From an uncultured bacterium (GTDB lineage: Bacteria > Bacteroidota > Rhodothermia > Rhodothermales > Rubricoccaceae): DNA of 64,000 nucleotides. A program made the translations under genes and the position numbers. Of the stretch, positions 44,358 to 52,265 are shown in pieces; the first letter of the stretch is position 1, and every line of letters starts with the position of its first letter. The DNA lies in assembly GCA_947493945.1 (NCBI GenBank), contig CANLSR010000001.1, forward strand, positions 620,001-684,000, given 5' to 3'. The notes below the pieces were generated by a model. It searched no databases. It was not told where the DNA came from and was given only the letters and a program-made list of their open reading frames with translations.

Positions 44358-44738
44358 CTAGTTCTGGGTGCCGATCTCGCTGCGGAGCCGGTCCACCTCG
44401 GCGCGGAGCGCCAGGCGGGCGCGGGCGCGGGCGGCCAGCACCGACGCCTCGGCCAGCCGGGCGTCGACCGCCGCCTCCCGGGCCAGCCTGGCAGCGTGCG
44501 CCGAGTTGCCCGCGTCGAGCGTGGCCTGAGCCTCCGCCAGTCGCGACGCGGCGGCCCGGTACTCCGTGGGCGCGCTGGTCTCGGCCCCCACCTCCTGCGC
44601 TCGGCTCAGCGCCGCGCGGGCGTCGTCCATCTCCGCCGTCACAGACACGGAGGGCGTTTGCGGAGCGGTCGACGAGCACCCAACCAAGGCGATCCCGATA
44701 AAGGCAGGAAGGGCGAGGAGGCGGAGTAGCGAGGTCAT
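44358..44738 (-). CDS. DUF4398-type helical lipoprotein
   Basis: The protein has 126 residues from the ATG at 44738. The lipobox is ALVGC, with C21 as the lipidated residue. The mature part is one long Ala/Arg-rich helix (MDDARAALSRAQEVGAETS and ARLAREAAVDARLAEASVL) of the DUF4398 kind, resembling the helical half of the OmpA-type protein downstream. The two genes form an operon (57 bases apart). Its position between tssH and the FHA fusion suggests an envelope role in this T6SS. Confidence 0.7.
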   Translation of the reverse strand: MTSLLRLLALPAFIGIALVGCSSTAPQTPSVSVTAEMDDARAALSRAQEVGAETSAPTEYRAAASRLAEAQATLDAGNSAHAARLAREAAVDARLAEASVLAARARARLALRAEVDRLRSEIGTQN

Positions 44739-44889
44739 AAGGACTGGCTGAGAGTGGGGCTGGCGGAAAGCGAGCGGCGGCCCGGCACGCCGGGCACCGG
44801 GTTCACCCGGCGCTGAGGACACGGAGAGTAGACCGATCTCGCAAGTGCTTCTGAGACGAGACGTAACGAGCCTCAGGAGACACGCGTGG

Positions 44890-44897
44890 TAGCTTGA
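44890..44897 (+). promoter_or_regulatory. Putative -7 promoter element (TAGCTTGA) before the TssC-like/FHA operon
   Basis: TAGCTTGA lies 71 bases before the ATG at 44968, in the 229-base divergent gap. It resembles the TASCTTSG box seen before other genes here. No good TTG element was found upstream. Confidence 0.3.
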
Positions 44898-44967
44898 GGC
44901 TCGCGTTGGGTTCCACGCCCGGAGGCTTCTCCGCCCGCCCCGACCGCTCCGAGACGACACCGCACCC

Positions 44968-46374
44968 ATGGATTCTCCCGACGACTCCGTCCACGTCCGC
45001 GCCTCGATGGCAGGCCGCGGAGACGCGCGCGTAGTGGAGCCGCCGACGCTGGCGGTGGTGTGGGCGGGGGTCCTGGGCGGGACCGCGACCGTGCCCGTCC
45101 GGGCCGGCGGGCTCGACGAGGCGATGGCTCACGTCGCACCCCGCCTGGTCGTCGACGTGGCGGGGCTGGGAGACGCCGTCGCCACGCCGGCGACGCTGGC
45201 CGAGCTCCGAGCGTCCCGGCTCGTGCGGACGGTCCCGGCCGTCCAGGCGCTGCTCGACCTCGCCGACCGCGAGTCGGAAGGCGCCGGCCCGGACGCGCTG
45301 GAGGCGACCGGCGCGCCGGCGGCCTGGGTCCAGAAAGCGCTCGCCTCGCGTCGGGCGGGCGACGAGCCCGCGTCCGCCGTCGACCGACTGATGCGGATGA
45401 CCGGCGAGGCCCCGGCCTCGTTCCGGGACGCAGTGGCGGCAGAGGTCGCGCGCGCCGAGCGGGCCGTGGCCGGCGACCCCGAGGTGGCGGTGCTGGAGCG
45501 GGCGTGGCGCAGCCTGGCGTGGCTGGCGCGGCGCCTGGACCTTCGCGGCGGCGTCCGGCTGGCGGCCGTAACCGACGCGTCGCTCGACGCGCTCCTAGCG
45601 GGCGACGCCTTGCCCGCCGCCGCCGCCCGCGCCTCGCTCGTCGTCGTAGACGCCGGGCTCGGGCCGTCGGCGCGGGACGTGGAGCGCGCCGGGCGGCTGG
45701 CGGCCATCGGCACCCAGGCCGGGGCGCCCGTGGTGGCGTCGGCCGCGCCCGCGCTGGTCGGGGCCGACGGGCGCCACGGCGCCGTTCCGCCGCAGCGCCG
45801 CTCGGCCGACGCCACCTTCGCCGGCTGGGAGCGCCTCCGCCAGCAGCCCGAGGCGCGCGCGCTGGCGCTGGCCTTCCCCGAGATCCGGCTCGCTCCGGGC
45901 CGCGACGACCTGTGGGGCGGGGGCGCGCTCGCCGTCGCCGCCGACGCGGCCGCCAGCTGGACCCGGGGCGACGGCCTGCCCGGGCTGGGCCGCCAGCCGG
46001 TCCCCGACCTGGACGCCGCCGATCTCGCCCAGGCCCTGGGCCCGGCCGTGGCCGGCGACCTGTCCCGAGCCGGCGTCTGCCCGTTGGTCCCCGACGGCGC
46101 GGGCGCCCGCGTGGCCGGCGCGCCCTCGGCTGCCGCCAGCGGGGCGTCTCCGGCGCGCGACGCGGCGCTGTCGCTCCCGGCCGCGCTCTTTGGCGCGCGG
46201 CTGGCGCGCGCCCTCTCGCCCGGCGGCGACGTCGAGGAGGCCCTCGGCCGCGAGCTGGCCGCGTGGGGCCGGGTGGAGACGCAGCCCGGCGAGGTCCGAG
46301 CCGTCCTGCCGGCGTCGGCGTCCCCGGCGCTCGGCGCCGACGTGACGGTGCGCGTCCAGTCGGCGGCGACATGA
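44968..46374 (+). CDS. Degenerate TssC-like sheath-subunit paralog
   Basis: The protein has 468 residues. Several blocks align by eye with TssC of this locus: PEVAVLERAWRSLAWLARRL with PDVQKLEASWRGLKFLVDRT; AGAPVVASAAPALVG with AHAPFIGSAGPQFFG; PEARALALAFPEIRL with DARYVGLTFPRFVLRL. Much of the surface and the C-terminal end have diverged, so it probably does not simply replace TssC in the sheath. It overlaps the FHA-transglycosylase gene (ATGA), so the products likely work together, perhaps at the base or cap of the sheath. That role is inference. Confidence 0.7.
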   Translation: MDSPDDSVHVRASMAGRGDARVVEPPTLAVVWAGVLGGTATVPVRAGGLDEAMAHVAPRLVVDVAGLGDAVATPATLAELRASRLVRTVPAVQALLDLADRESEGAGPDALEATGAPAAWVQKALASRRAGDEPASAVDRLMRMTGEAPASFRDAVAAEVARAERAVAGDPEVAVLERAWRSLAWLARRLDLRGGVRLAAVTDASLDALLAGDALPAAAARASLVVVDAGLGPSARDVERAGRLAAIGTQAGAPVVASAAPALVGADGRHGAVPPQRRSADATFAGWERLRQQPEARALALAFPEIRLAPGRDDLWGGGALAVAADAAASWTRGDGLPGLGRQPVPDLDAADLAQALGPAVAGDLSRAGVCPLVPDGAGARVAGAPSAAASGASPARDAALSLPAALFGARLARALSPGGDVEEALGRELAAWGRVETQPGEVRAVLPASASPALGADVTVRVQSAAT

Positions 46375-47933
46375 GCGAGCGGGTGACCGGAGCGATCCAC
46401 GTCCGGGTCGTGGACCGAGGCGCCCAGGTGTACGCCGGCACCTTCGACGGCCCGTTTCGGATCGGCAGCCGCGACGGCGTGGACGTCCAGCTGGGCTCGC
46501 GCGAGGTCCGGGACGAGCACGTCCAGGTCGACGCCGAGGGCGGCGTCTGGACGCTCCGCGAGGTCGGCCGCGCCAACCAGACGTTCGTGGGCTCCAAGAC
46601 CGTCGCCGAGGTCCGCCTCGACCGCCCGGCGACGGTGCGGCTGGGGTGGCGCGGCCCCGAGGTCACGCTCTCGACCGAGCCGCTGGCGGCGCTCGACGGC
46701 GAGGGCGGCCCGGGCGGCCCGGGCGGCCCGGCCGAGACCCATCGCCCCAAGAGCGCCGTCTCGCGCGAGCTGGCGTGGGCGCGCCAGGAGGCCGAGGACG
46801 CCCGCCGCGCCGCGTCGGCGGCCGAGGCACGGGGCACGCGGCGCGTCCGCCTGGGCACGGCCGTCGGGATCACGGCGCTGGCGCTGGCGCTGGTGGTCGC
46901 CATCGGCCTGGGCTGGGCGGATCAGATCCGCCAGAATCGGTTGGAGGAGACGCTGCTCGACCTCCACGCCCAGCTCCGCGTCCAGGACATCACCATCGCC
47001 GAGCTGCGGCGGATCGCCGCCAGCCGCGTGGACCCCGAGCTCGACGCCCAGATCGCGCGCGCGACCCAGCTCCGGCGCGACCTGAGCGAGCAGTACGAGG
47101 CCGGCGTCCGCCAGACGTCGCTCTACACCGGCGGCAGCGGCCCGGCCATGCTCTACCGCGGCTCGCCGGCGACGACCGAGGACGAGGCCATCTTCCGCGT
47201 GGCTCGGGCGCTGGGCGAGTCGGAGCTGGACATGCCGCGCGGGTTCACCGAGGCCGTCAAGCGCGAGATCCGCGGCTACTGGATGGGCCGAGGGCGGGGC
47301 CGGTTCGTGCGTGGCATCGAGCGGGCGCAGGCCCAGGGCGTGGACCGGCTGGCGGTGGAGACGTTCGAGCGCTACGGCCTGCCCCACCAGCTGTTCTACA
47401 TGGCGCTCCAGGAGAGCGACTTCAACCCCGAGGCCGTCGGCCCGCCGACGCGGTGGGGCCGCGCCAAGGGCATGTGGCAGTTTATCCCGCCCACGGCCCA
47501 GCGCTACGGGCTCGCGACGGGCGCCAACCCCAACAGCGGCGCCTACGACCCGTTCGACGACCGCCACGACGTGGGCAAGGCGACCGAGGCGGCGGCCAAG
47601 TACCTCAGCTACATCTACACCACCGACGCCCAGAGTTCGGGGCTGCTCGTGATCGCGTCCTACAACTGGGGCGAGGGCCGAATCATCAACGGGGTCCGCC
47701 GGCTGGGGGCGCCGCAGGCCATCCCGTCGGACGCCTTCGACGGGATCCCGGAGACGCCGCGCGCGCGGTCCTACTGGCACTTCCTCACGGTCCACCGCGA
47801 CCGGATGCCGGCCGAGACCAAGGACTACGTGATGAAGATCTTCGCCGCGGCGGTGATCGGCGAGAACCCGCGCCTGTTCGGGTTCGACTTCGACAACCCG
47901 CTCACGCGCTACGCCTCCGCGCCGTCGTTCTAG
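46371..47933 (+). CDS. FHA - transmembrane - lytic transglycosylase fusion protein
   Basis: The protein has 520 residues. An FHA-like domain spans about 10-105 (GPFRIGSRDGVDVQLGSREV, RDEHVQVD). A GGP-repeat linker (46703-46730) leads to a single transmembrane helix at about 161-186 (TAVGITALALALVVAIGLGW). A coiled-coil-like segment and an MltD-type lytic transglycosylase domain follow (about 320-480), with catalytic E348 in ALQESDFNPEA, GMWQFIPPTAQRYGL and VIASYNWGEGRI. The FHA side should face the cytoplasm and the enzyme the periplasm. This joins the Fha signal receiver and the wall-opening enzyme that T6SS assembly needs. Confidence 0.88.
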   Translation: MSERVTGAIHVRVVDRGAQVYAGTFDGPFRIGSRDGVDVQLGSREVRDEHVQVDAEGGVWTLREVGRANQTFVGSKTVAEVRLDRPATVRLGWRGPEVTLSTEPLAALDGEGGPGGPGGPAETHRPKSAVSRELAWARQEAEDARRAASAAEARGTRRVRLGTAVGITALALALVVAIGLGWADQIRQNRLEETLLDLHAQLRVQDITIAELRRIAASRVDPELDAQIARATQLRRDLSEQYEAGVRQTSLYTGGSGPAMLYRGSPATTEDEAIFRVARALGESELDMPRGFTEAVKREIRGYWMGRGRGRFVRGIERAQAQGVDRLAVETFERYGLPHQLFYMALQESDFNPEAVGPPTRWGRAKGMWQFIPPTAQRYGLATGANPNSGAYDPFDDRHDVGKATEAAAKYLSYIYTTDAQSSGLLVIASYNWGEGRIINGVRRLGAPQAIPSDAFDGIPETPRARSYWHFLTVHRDRMPAETKDYVMKIFAAAVIGENPRLFGFDFDNPLTRYASAPSF

Positions 47934-47983
47934 AGACGCGCCGCGCGCCGGCCGCCGATGCGGGGCGCCAGCACGCGGCGCGT

Positions 47984-47991
47984 TAGCTTGG
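47984..47991 (+). promoter_or_regulatory. Putative -7 promoter element (TAGCTTGG) before tssJ
   Basis: TAGCTTGG lies 22 bases before the tssJ ATG, in the 80-base gap after the FHA fusion. It is identical to the box before tRNA-Val. It would give tssJ-tssK their own promoter. Confidence 0.4.
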
Positions 47992-48013
47992 GCGGCCCGC
48001 CTTTTCCGTTTCT

Positions 48014-48526
48014 ATGCGCCGACGCCTCCCGTTCCTCGCCCTCGTCCTCGCCGCGGCCTTTGCCGGCTGCAAGGGGACGGAGAAGACCGTCGCCTCGCGC
48101 GAGGTCGCGGTCGCCCTCGCCGGGACGCCCGGCATGAACGCCGGCGGCAACGCCGTCGTGCTCCAGATCTTCCAGCTCAGCGACTCCGACCCGTTCTCCA
48201 TCATCCCCATCGAGGAGTTCTGGCTCGACGGCGACGACGCCTTCGCGGGCACGCTGGTGTCGCGCCGCGAGGTCCTGCTCTACCCCGAGGAGGTGCGGTC
48301 GCTGCCGCTCGACCTCGACGCCCGGACGACGCACATCGGCGTCGCGGCCGACTTCCGCGCGCCGAGCCTGGACGGCTGGCGGGCGGTGTTCCCCGCCACC
48401 CGCGTCCTGTCCGACGGGCTGGGCGTGCTCGTCGGCGACGACAGCCTGTCGGTCACGGGGCCGGTGGCGGTGCCGAGCGACCGCGCCCAGACGCCGACGC
48501 CGGACGCCGACGAGGACGGGCAGTAG
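48014..48526 (+). CDS. tssJ: TssJ outer-membrane lipoprotein of the T6SS
   Basis: The protein has 170 residues. The signal MRRRLPFLALVLAAAFAGC carries the lipobox AFAGC. The mature part has the TssJ beta-sandwich pattern: VVLQIFQLSDSDPF, then REVLLYPEEVRSLPLDLD and THIGVAADFRAPSLDGWRAV. TssJ binds the periplasmic end of TssM and fixes the complex to the outer membrane. The start lies in a T/C-rich stretch ending TTTCTATG. tssK follows after one base. Confidence 0.93.
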   Translation: MRRRLPFLALVLAAAFAGCKGTEKTVASREVAVALAGTPGMNAGGNAVVLQIFQLSDSDPFSIIPIEEFWLDGDDAFAGTLVSRREVLLYPEEVRSLPLDLDARTTHIGVAADFRAPSLDGWRAVFPATRVLSDGLGVLVGDDSLSVTGPVAVPSDRAQTPTPDADEDGQ

Positions 48527-48527
48527 C

Positions 48528-49874
48528 ATGGCCCAGGACCGTCGCCGCGTGGTCTGGTACGAGGGGATGGCCCTCGACCCGCACCACCTCCAGCAGTGGG
48601 ACCGCGCCCACCAGCGGACGCTCGACTCGCGCATCCGCGCCGTCCACCCCTACGGCTGGGGCTTTTCCGAGCTGGCGGTCGACGCCGACCGACTGGCGGG
48701 CGGCGAGGTGGCGCTGACGCGCGCACGCGGCGTCTTCCCGGACGGACTGCCGTTCGACGCGCCCGACACCGACCCCCTGCCGCCGCCGCGCGCGCTCGCC
48801 GACGTGTTCCCGCCCACGGCCGACCGCCTGGTGGTCTCGCTCTCGGTCCCGGTCGAGCGCCGCGCCGGCGCCAACGTCCGCCTCCAGGAGGACGCGCGCT
48901 CGGAGACGCGGTTCGTGGCCGAGACGGCGTTGGTGCTGGACGACAACACCGGCGCCGACGAGCGCGGCGTCGAGGTGGCGCGCGTCAACCTGGGCCTCCG
49001 GGCCTCGACCGAGACCGCCGGCGCGCACGCACTGCTACCGGCCTGCGAGATCGTCCGGGCGCCGGGCGGGGCGTACCGGCTGTCCGACACGTTCGTGCCG
49101 CCGCACACGGTCCTCTCCGCCAGCCCGCGCGCGCTGGCGGTCGCGCGCGGCGCGCTCGAGTTACTGACGGCCAAGTACGCCCAGTTTGCCGAGCACCGCG
49201 ACGGCCTCTTGTCCCAGCGCGAGCTCTCGGCCCGGGACCTGACGGCGCTGGGCGTGCTGTCGGTGGCAGGTGGGTCTCTGCCCGAGCTGTCCCACACCGT
49301 CCACACCGACGCCCACCCGTCGGAGCTGTTCGCCGCGCTCGCCCGGCTGGCGGGCGCGCTCTCGGCCTACATCCCCGGGCTCCACCCGCGCGACCTGCCG
49401 CGCTACGACCACGCCCGGCCCACCGACGGCTTCGCCGGGCTCGACGCCGCGCTGCGGTCGCTGTTGAGCGACGCCGCGCCGCGCTCCAACTACGTCCGCC
49501 TGCCGCTGCGGCGCGTCCGCGACGGGTTGCTGGAGGCCACGCTGCCGCCCGACCGCCCGGACCTCCACCTGTTCCTGACCGCCCGCAGCCGGACGATCCC
49601 CGAGAGCCGCCTGGCCGACGAGGTGCCGCGCCTGATCCGCGTGGCCTCGCCGGACACCATCGAGAAGGTGCTCCGCAGCTACACCCGCGCCCTGCCCGTC
49701 GAGCCGACGCAGCGGCTGCCGGTGGGCCTGCCCGTCGACGCCGACGCGTCGTACTTCGCCCTGCGCGCGCGCGGCCCGTTCTGGGACTCGATCCAGGCCA
49801 CGGGCACGCTGTCGGTGTTCGTCCCCGACGAGCTCGCCGGCGTGGACCTCCAGCTGGTCGGGGTGGCGGAGTAG
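48528..49874 (+). CDS. tssK: TssK baseplate-to-membrane-complex adaptor
   Basis: The protein has 448 residues. RRVVWYEGMALDPHHLQQWD is the TssK opening (family WxeGmfLxPqHFQ). HPYGWGFSELAVD, the central ELLTAKYAQFAEHRD helix and VRSYTRALPVEPTQRLPV-type C-terminal segments (LRSYTRALPVEPTQRLPVGL) also fit. It is the receptor-binding-protein-like adaptor that links TssE/F/G to TssL and TssM. It is the last T6SS gene; a hairpin follows directly. Confidence 0.94.
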   Translation: MAQDRRRVVWYEGMALDPHHLQQWDRAHQRTLDSRIRAVHPYGWGFSELAVDADRLAGGEVALTRARGVFPDGLPFDAPDTDPLPPPRALADVFPPTADRLVVSLSVPVERRAGANVRLQEDARSETRFVAETALVLDDNTGADERGVEVARVNLGLRASTETAGAHALLPACEIVRAPGGAYRLSDTFVPPHTVLSASPRALAVARGALELLTAKYAQFAEHRDGLLSQRELSARDLTALGVLSVAGGSLPELSHTVHTDAHPSELFAALARLAGALSAYIPGLHPRDLPRYDHARPTDGFAGLDAALRSLLSDAAPRSNYVRLPLRRVRDGLLEATLPPDRPDLHLFLTARSRTIPESRLADEVPRLIRVASPDTIEKVLRSYTRALPVEPTQRLPVGLPVDADASYFALRARGPFWDSIQATGTLSVFVPDELAGVDLQLVGVAE

Positions 49875-49885
49875 GGCGTCCGCAA

Positions 49886-49916
49886 AGACGCCGCCCCCGG
49901 TACGGGAGCGGCGTCT
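49886..49916. terminator. Hairpin between tssK and tRNA-Val, probable bidirectional terminator
   Basis: AGACGCCGC (49886-49894) pairs with GCGGCGTCT (49908-49916). On the minus strand it follows the tRNA-Val 3' end directly and is continued by TTTGC. On the plus strand it follows the tssK stop by 11 bases. Confidence 0.7.
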
Positions 49917-49917
49917 G

Positions 49918-49991
49918 TGGGCCCTGATGGATTTGAACCATCGACCTCTCGCGTGTGAGGCGAGCGCTCTAAACCCCTGAGCTAAGGGCCC
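49918..49991 (-). tRNA. tRNA-Val (anticodon CAC)
   Basis: The cloverleaf is complete. The acceptor GGGCCCT pairs with AGGGCCC, the D arm is GCTC/GAGC, the anticodon stem is CTCGC/GCGAG with loop CTCACAC (anticodon CAC) and the T arm is GATGG-TTCAAAT-CCATC. The CCA end is not encoded. The 3' end points toward the T6SS locus, the orientation expected if elements ever integrated at this tRNA; I found no second copy of its 3' end near 6.4 kb. Confidence 0.95.
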
Positions 49992-50022
49992 GACGCGCCG
50001 GCGGCGGGCGCCAGCGGAGAGG

Positions 50023-50054
50023 CCAAGCTAGCGCGGGCCCAGGGCCGCGGGCAA
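50023..50054 (-). promoter_or_regulatory. Putative tRNA-Val promoter (TTG, 21 bases, TAGCTTGG)
   Basis: On the minus strand TTGCCC (50054-50049) is followed after 18 bases by TAGCTTGG (50030-50023), about 32 bases before the tRNA 5' end. The TTG / TAnnTTnG arrangement fits the Bacteroidota -33/-7 promoter type. Confidence 0.45.
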
Positions 50055-50151
50055 GGCGGCTCGGTGGAGACACTGCGAGGACCCGCCCCGCTGGCGGACC
50101 CTGTGCGCCGCGCCGGCGCGGCTGACGGGGACCGCCAGCGGACGGCGCACC

Positions 50152-50185
50152 AAAAAGGGGCAGCCCTCCGGAGAGAGCCGCCCCT
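50152..50185 (-). terminator. Rho-independent terminator of the sigma factor gene
   Basis: On the minus strand AGGGGCGGCTCT and AGGGCTGCCCCT form a 12-bp stem (with two G-U pairs) around the 6-base loop CTCCGG. It is followed by TTTTT. It begins 20 bases after the sigma factor stop codon. Confidence 0.88.
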
Positions 50186-50204
50186 GCGTCTGGTCGAGCC
50201 TCGG

Positions 50205-50867
50205 CTACGCCTCTTCCGGCGTGTACACCTCCTTCAAGATGCCCTGGAGCTTGGTCCGGCCGCGGTTGATGCGGCTCTTGACCGTGCCCATCGGCAGGCC
50301 GGTGATGTCGGCGATCTCCTCGTAGGCGAGCTGCTGGACGTCCCGGAGCACCACCACCTCGCGGAACTCCTCGGGAATCTGGGCCAGCGCGTCCTGGATG
50401 TACTTGTCCTGGATCGAGCCCTCGGCGCCCTTGTCGGCCATGAACGTCTCGTCCGGGATCTCCACCTCGTACTCCTCCTCATCGCGGTTCACGGACTGGA
50501 GCGAGTAGAGCCGGCGGCGCTTGCGCTTGCGGTACTCGCTGCGGGCCAGGTTGCCGGCGATGGTGTAGAGCCAGGTCGAGAACTTGGCAATTCGGCGGTA
50601 GCTGTGCCGGTTGCGGTAGACGCGCAGGAACGTCTCCTGGAGCAGGTCCTCGCACTCCTTGACGTCGCCCAGGAAGCGGTAGATGTAGTTGGTGAGCGGG
50701 TCGTGGTAGCGGCCCACCAAGATGTCGAACGCCTCGACGGTCCCCATCTGGAACTGGCTCATCAAGTCCTCGTCGTTCATCTGCGAGAGGACGACGTGGT
50801 TCTTGGACGCCGGGGTCACGGTGCGGGCGGGCGACTTGGCGAACGTTTGCTTTTTCAGGGTGGGCAT
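50205..50867 (-). CDS. RpoE-type (ECF) RNA polymerase sigma factor
   Basis: The protein has 220 residues from the ATG at 50867 (GTCTATG context). The sigma2 region includes EAFDILVGRYHDPLTNYIYR and ECEDLLQETFLRVYRN. The sigma4 helix-turn-helix includes FREVVVLRDVQQLAYEEIAD and GLPMGTVKSRINRGRTKL. A 30-residue basic/polar N-terminal extension precedes sigma2. No anti-sigma factor gene is adjacent. An ATG at 50921 would lengthen it by 18 residues. Confidence 0.93.
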   Translation of the reverse strand: MPTLKKQTFAKSPARTVTPASKNHVVLSQMNDEDLMSQFQMGTVEAFDILVGRYHDPLTNYIYRFLGDVKECEDLLQETFLRVYRNRHSYRRIAKFSTWLYTIAGNLARSEYRKRKRRRLYSLQSVNRDEEEYEVEIPDETFMADKGAEGSIQDKYIQDALAQIPEEFREVVVLRDVQQLAYEEIADITGLPMGTVKSRINRGRTKLQGILKEVYTPEEA

Positions 50868-50997
50868 AGACGAGGGGTAGAGGGAGTGGTGGGACCGGCA
50901 GACGCGCCGGAGTGTCAGCATGGGAACAAAGTACAAGGAGCATGCCCAGCCCCCTGTCGCAACAGAGACCGCGGGGCTTTCGTGGAACCCCCTATGC

Positions 50998-52029
50998 CTA
51001 GGGGGCCACGGCACGGCGGAGGGCGAGGGCCAACACGAGGCGCTCGTCGCGGTGAGAACCGCCTTTAAGCTCCAGGTCGGCCGCTAGCATGGCCTCCAGC
51101 GCCCGCCGGACGCCGCGGTCCCCGTAGCGTTTGGCGGGCGGCACATAGTCACGGAGAAAGAACGGGGGGATGCCGGTCTGTCGTGTCCACTCGCTCTGGG
51201 GCACGCCCGCGGCGAGACAGCCTGTCAGTTTCCATAGCTTGGTCAGGTGCGCCGCCAGCAGCGCGACGATGCGGATGGCCTCGCTCGCGCGGTTTCCCGC
51301 CTTTTCCAACAGCGCGTCCGCGATGGCGAGCGCCTTGGGGAGGTCGCCGCGGCCGAGGGCGTCCTGGAGCTCGAACGGGTTCTGCTCGGCTGAGTGGCCG
51401 GCGGCCCGCAGCACGTCGTCGCGCGTGACCCGCTGGCGCTCGCCGACGTAGGTGACCAGTTTGTCGACCTCGGTTTGGAGCGCGCGCAGGTCCGGGCCGG
51501 ACATCTCGGCCAGCACGGCTGCGGCGCCGGCCTCGGTCTCCACCCTGCGCGCCCGGAACCGTTTCTCGACCCAGCCAGGCAGCGCGGCCGGCTTGACCGC
51601 CTCGAAGTTGGACCACACCGCCTTCTCCTTTAGGGCCCGGTAGGGGTGGGCCGAGACGTTGGGCTTGGCGTTGCACAGGAGCACGACCACCGCGTTCGGG
51701 TTGGGCGCCTCGGCGTAGGCCTGGAACTGGCGGTTGTCGTCCAGCTTCTCGAACCCGCGCACGATCACCAGCCGGCGCTCCGCCATCATCGGGAACTGGG
51801 CGCACTGGGCCAGCACCGCCGGCGCGCTGGCCTCCGGCCCGAACACCACGTCCAGGTTGAAGTCGCGCTCGTGGGGCGCGAGCGCGTGCTCGACGGCGAG
51901 CGCCTGGAGGGCGTCCATGAACCAGCCCTCCTCGCCGTAGAAAAAGTAGAGCGGCGCAAACTGGCCGTGGCGGAAGCCCGTGACGAGGTCGTCAAAGGAG
52001 GCGCCGGTCTTGGATCGGCCTTTGGCCAT
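50998..52029 (-). CDS. holA: DNA polymerase III delta subunit
   Basis: The protein has 343 residues, the usual HolA length. APLYFFYGEEGWFMDALQAL, the ERRLVIVRGFEKLDD strand and the central LRALQTEVDKLVTYVGE are HolA features, as is the C-terminal helical region ending DERLVLALALRRA. It opens the sliding clamp as part of the clamp loader. The ATG has a GCTATG context. A TACCTTCG box lies 67 bases upstream. Confidence 0.93.
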   Translation of the reverse strand: MAKGRSKTGASFDDLVTGFRHGQFAPLYFFYGEEGWFMDALQALAVEHALAPHERDFNLDVVFGPEASAPAVLAQCAQFPMMAERRLVIVRGFEKLDDNRQFQAYAEAPNPNAVVVLLCNAKPNVSAHPYRALKEKAVWSNFEAVKPAALPGWVEKRFRARRVETEAGAAAVLAEMSGPDLRALQTEVDKLVTYVGERQRVTRDDVLRAAGHSAEQNPFELQDALGRGDLPKALAIADALLEKAGNRASEAIRIVALLAAHLTKLWKLTGCLAAGVPQSEWTRQTGIPPFFLRDYVPPAKRYGDRGVRRALEAMLAADLELKGGSHRDERLVLALALRRAVAP

Positions 52030-52095
52030 AGCAGTCGGAAAGGTCCAGGCTGGGGAATCCAGAAGCTCGGGCCGGTCGGTGCCGACGGCCTGTCA

Positions 52096-52103
52096 CGAAG
52101 GTA
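52096..52103 (-). promoter_or_regulatory. Putative -7 promoter element (TACCTTCG) before holA
   Basis: The minus-strand TACCTTCGTGA is identical over 11 bases to the box before tRNA-Glu (58607-58597). It lies 67 bases before the holA start. No clear TTG element precedes it. Confidence 0.35.
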
Positions 52104-52151
52104 GCGGAGGCCGTTGGTCTCGGAGCGTCGCGCCCGGCTGGCGCCTCGTCC

Positions 52152-52187
52152 CGGCGAGGTGTTCCCGGCGAGGTGTTCCGCCAGCGG
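52152..52187. repeat. 14-bp tandem duplication next to a REP-like core
   Basis: CGGCGAGGTGTTCC occurs twice in tandem (52152-52165 and 52166-52179), followed directly by CCGCCAGCGG (52178-52187). It lies in the divergent gap between holA and the aldo/keto reductase gene. Confidence 0.7.
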
Positions 52188-52265
52188 CTGGCGCCTCGCG
52201 TGGAAACACGTCCGGGGGGTCCCGGTGAGAGCGCTCCCCTTGTCCTCGCCGTCTCCGCTCCCACC

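Noticed and set aside
49918..49991. tRNA-Val as integration site of the T6SS locus
   Set aside because: The orientation would fit, but I found no integrase gene and no second copy of the tRNA 3' end near the left border.
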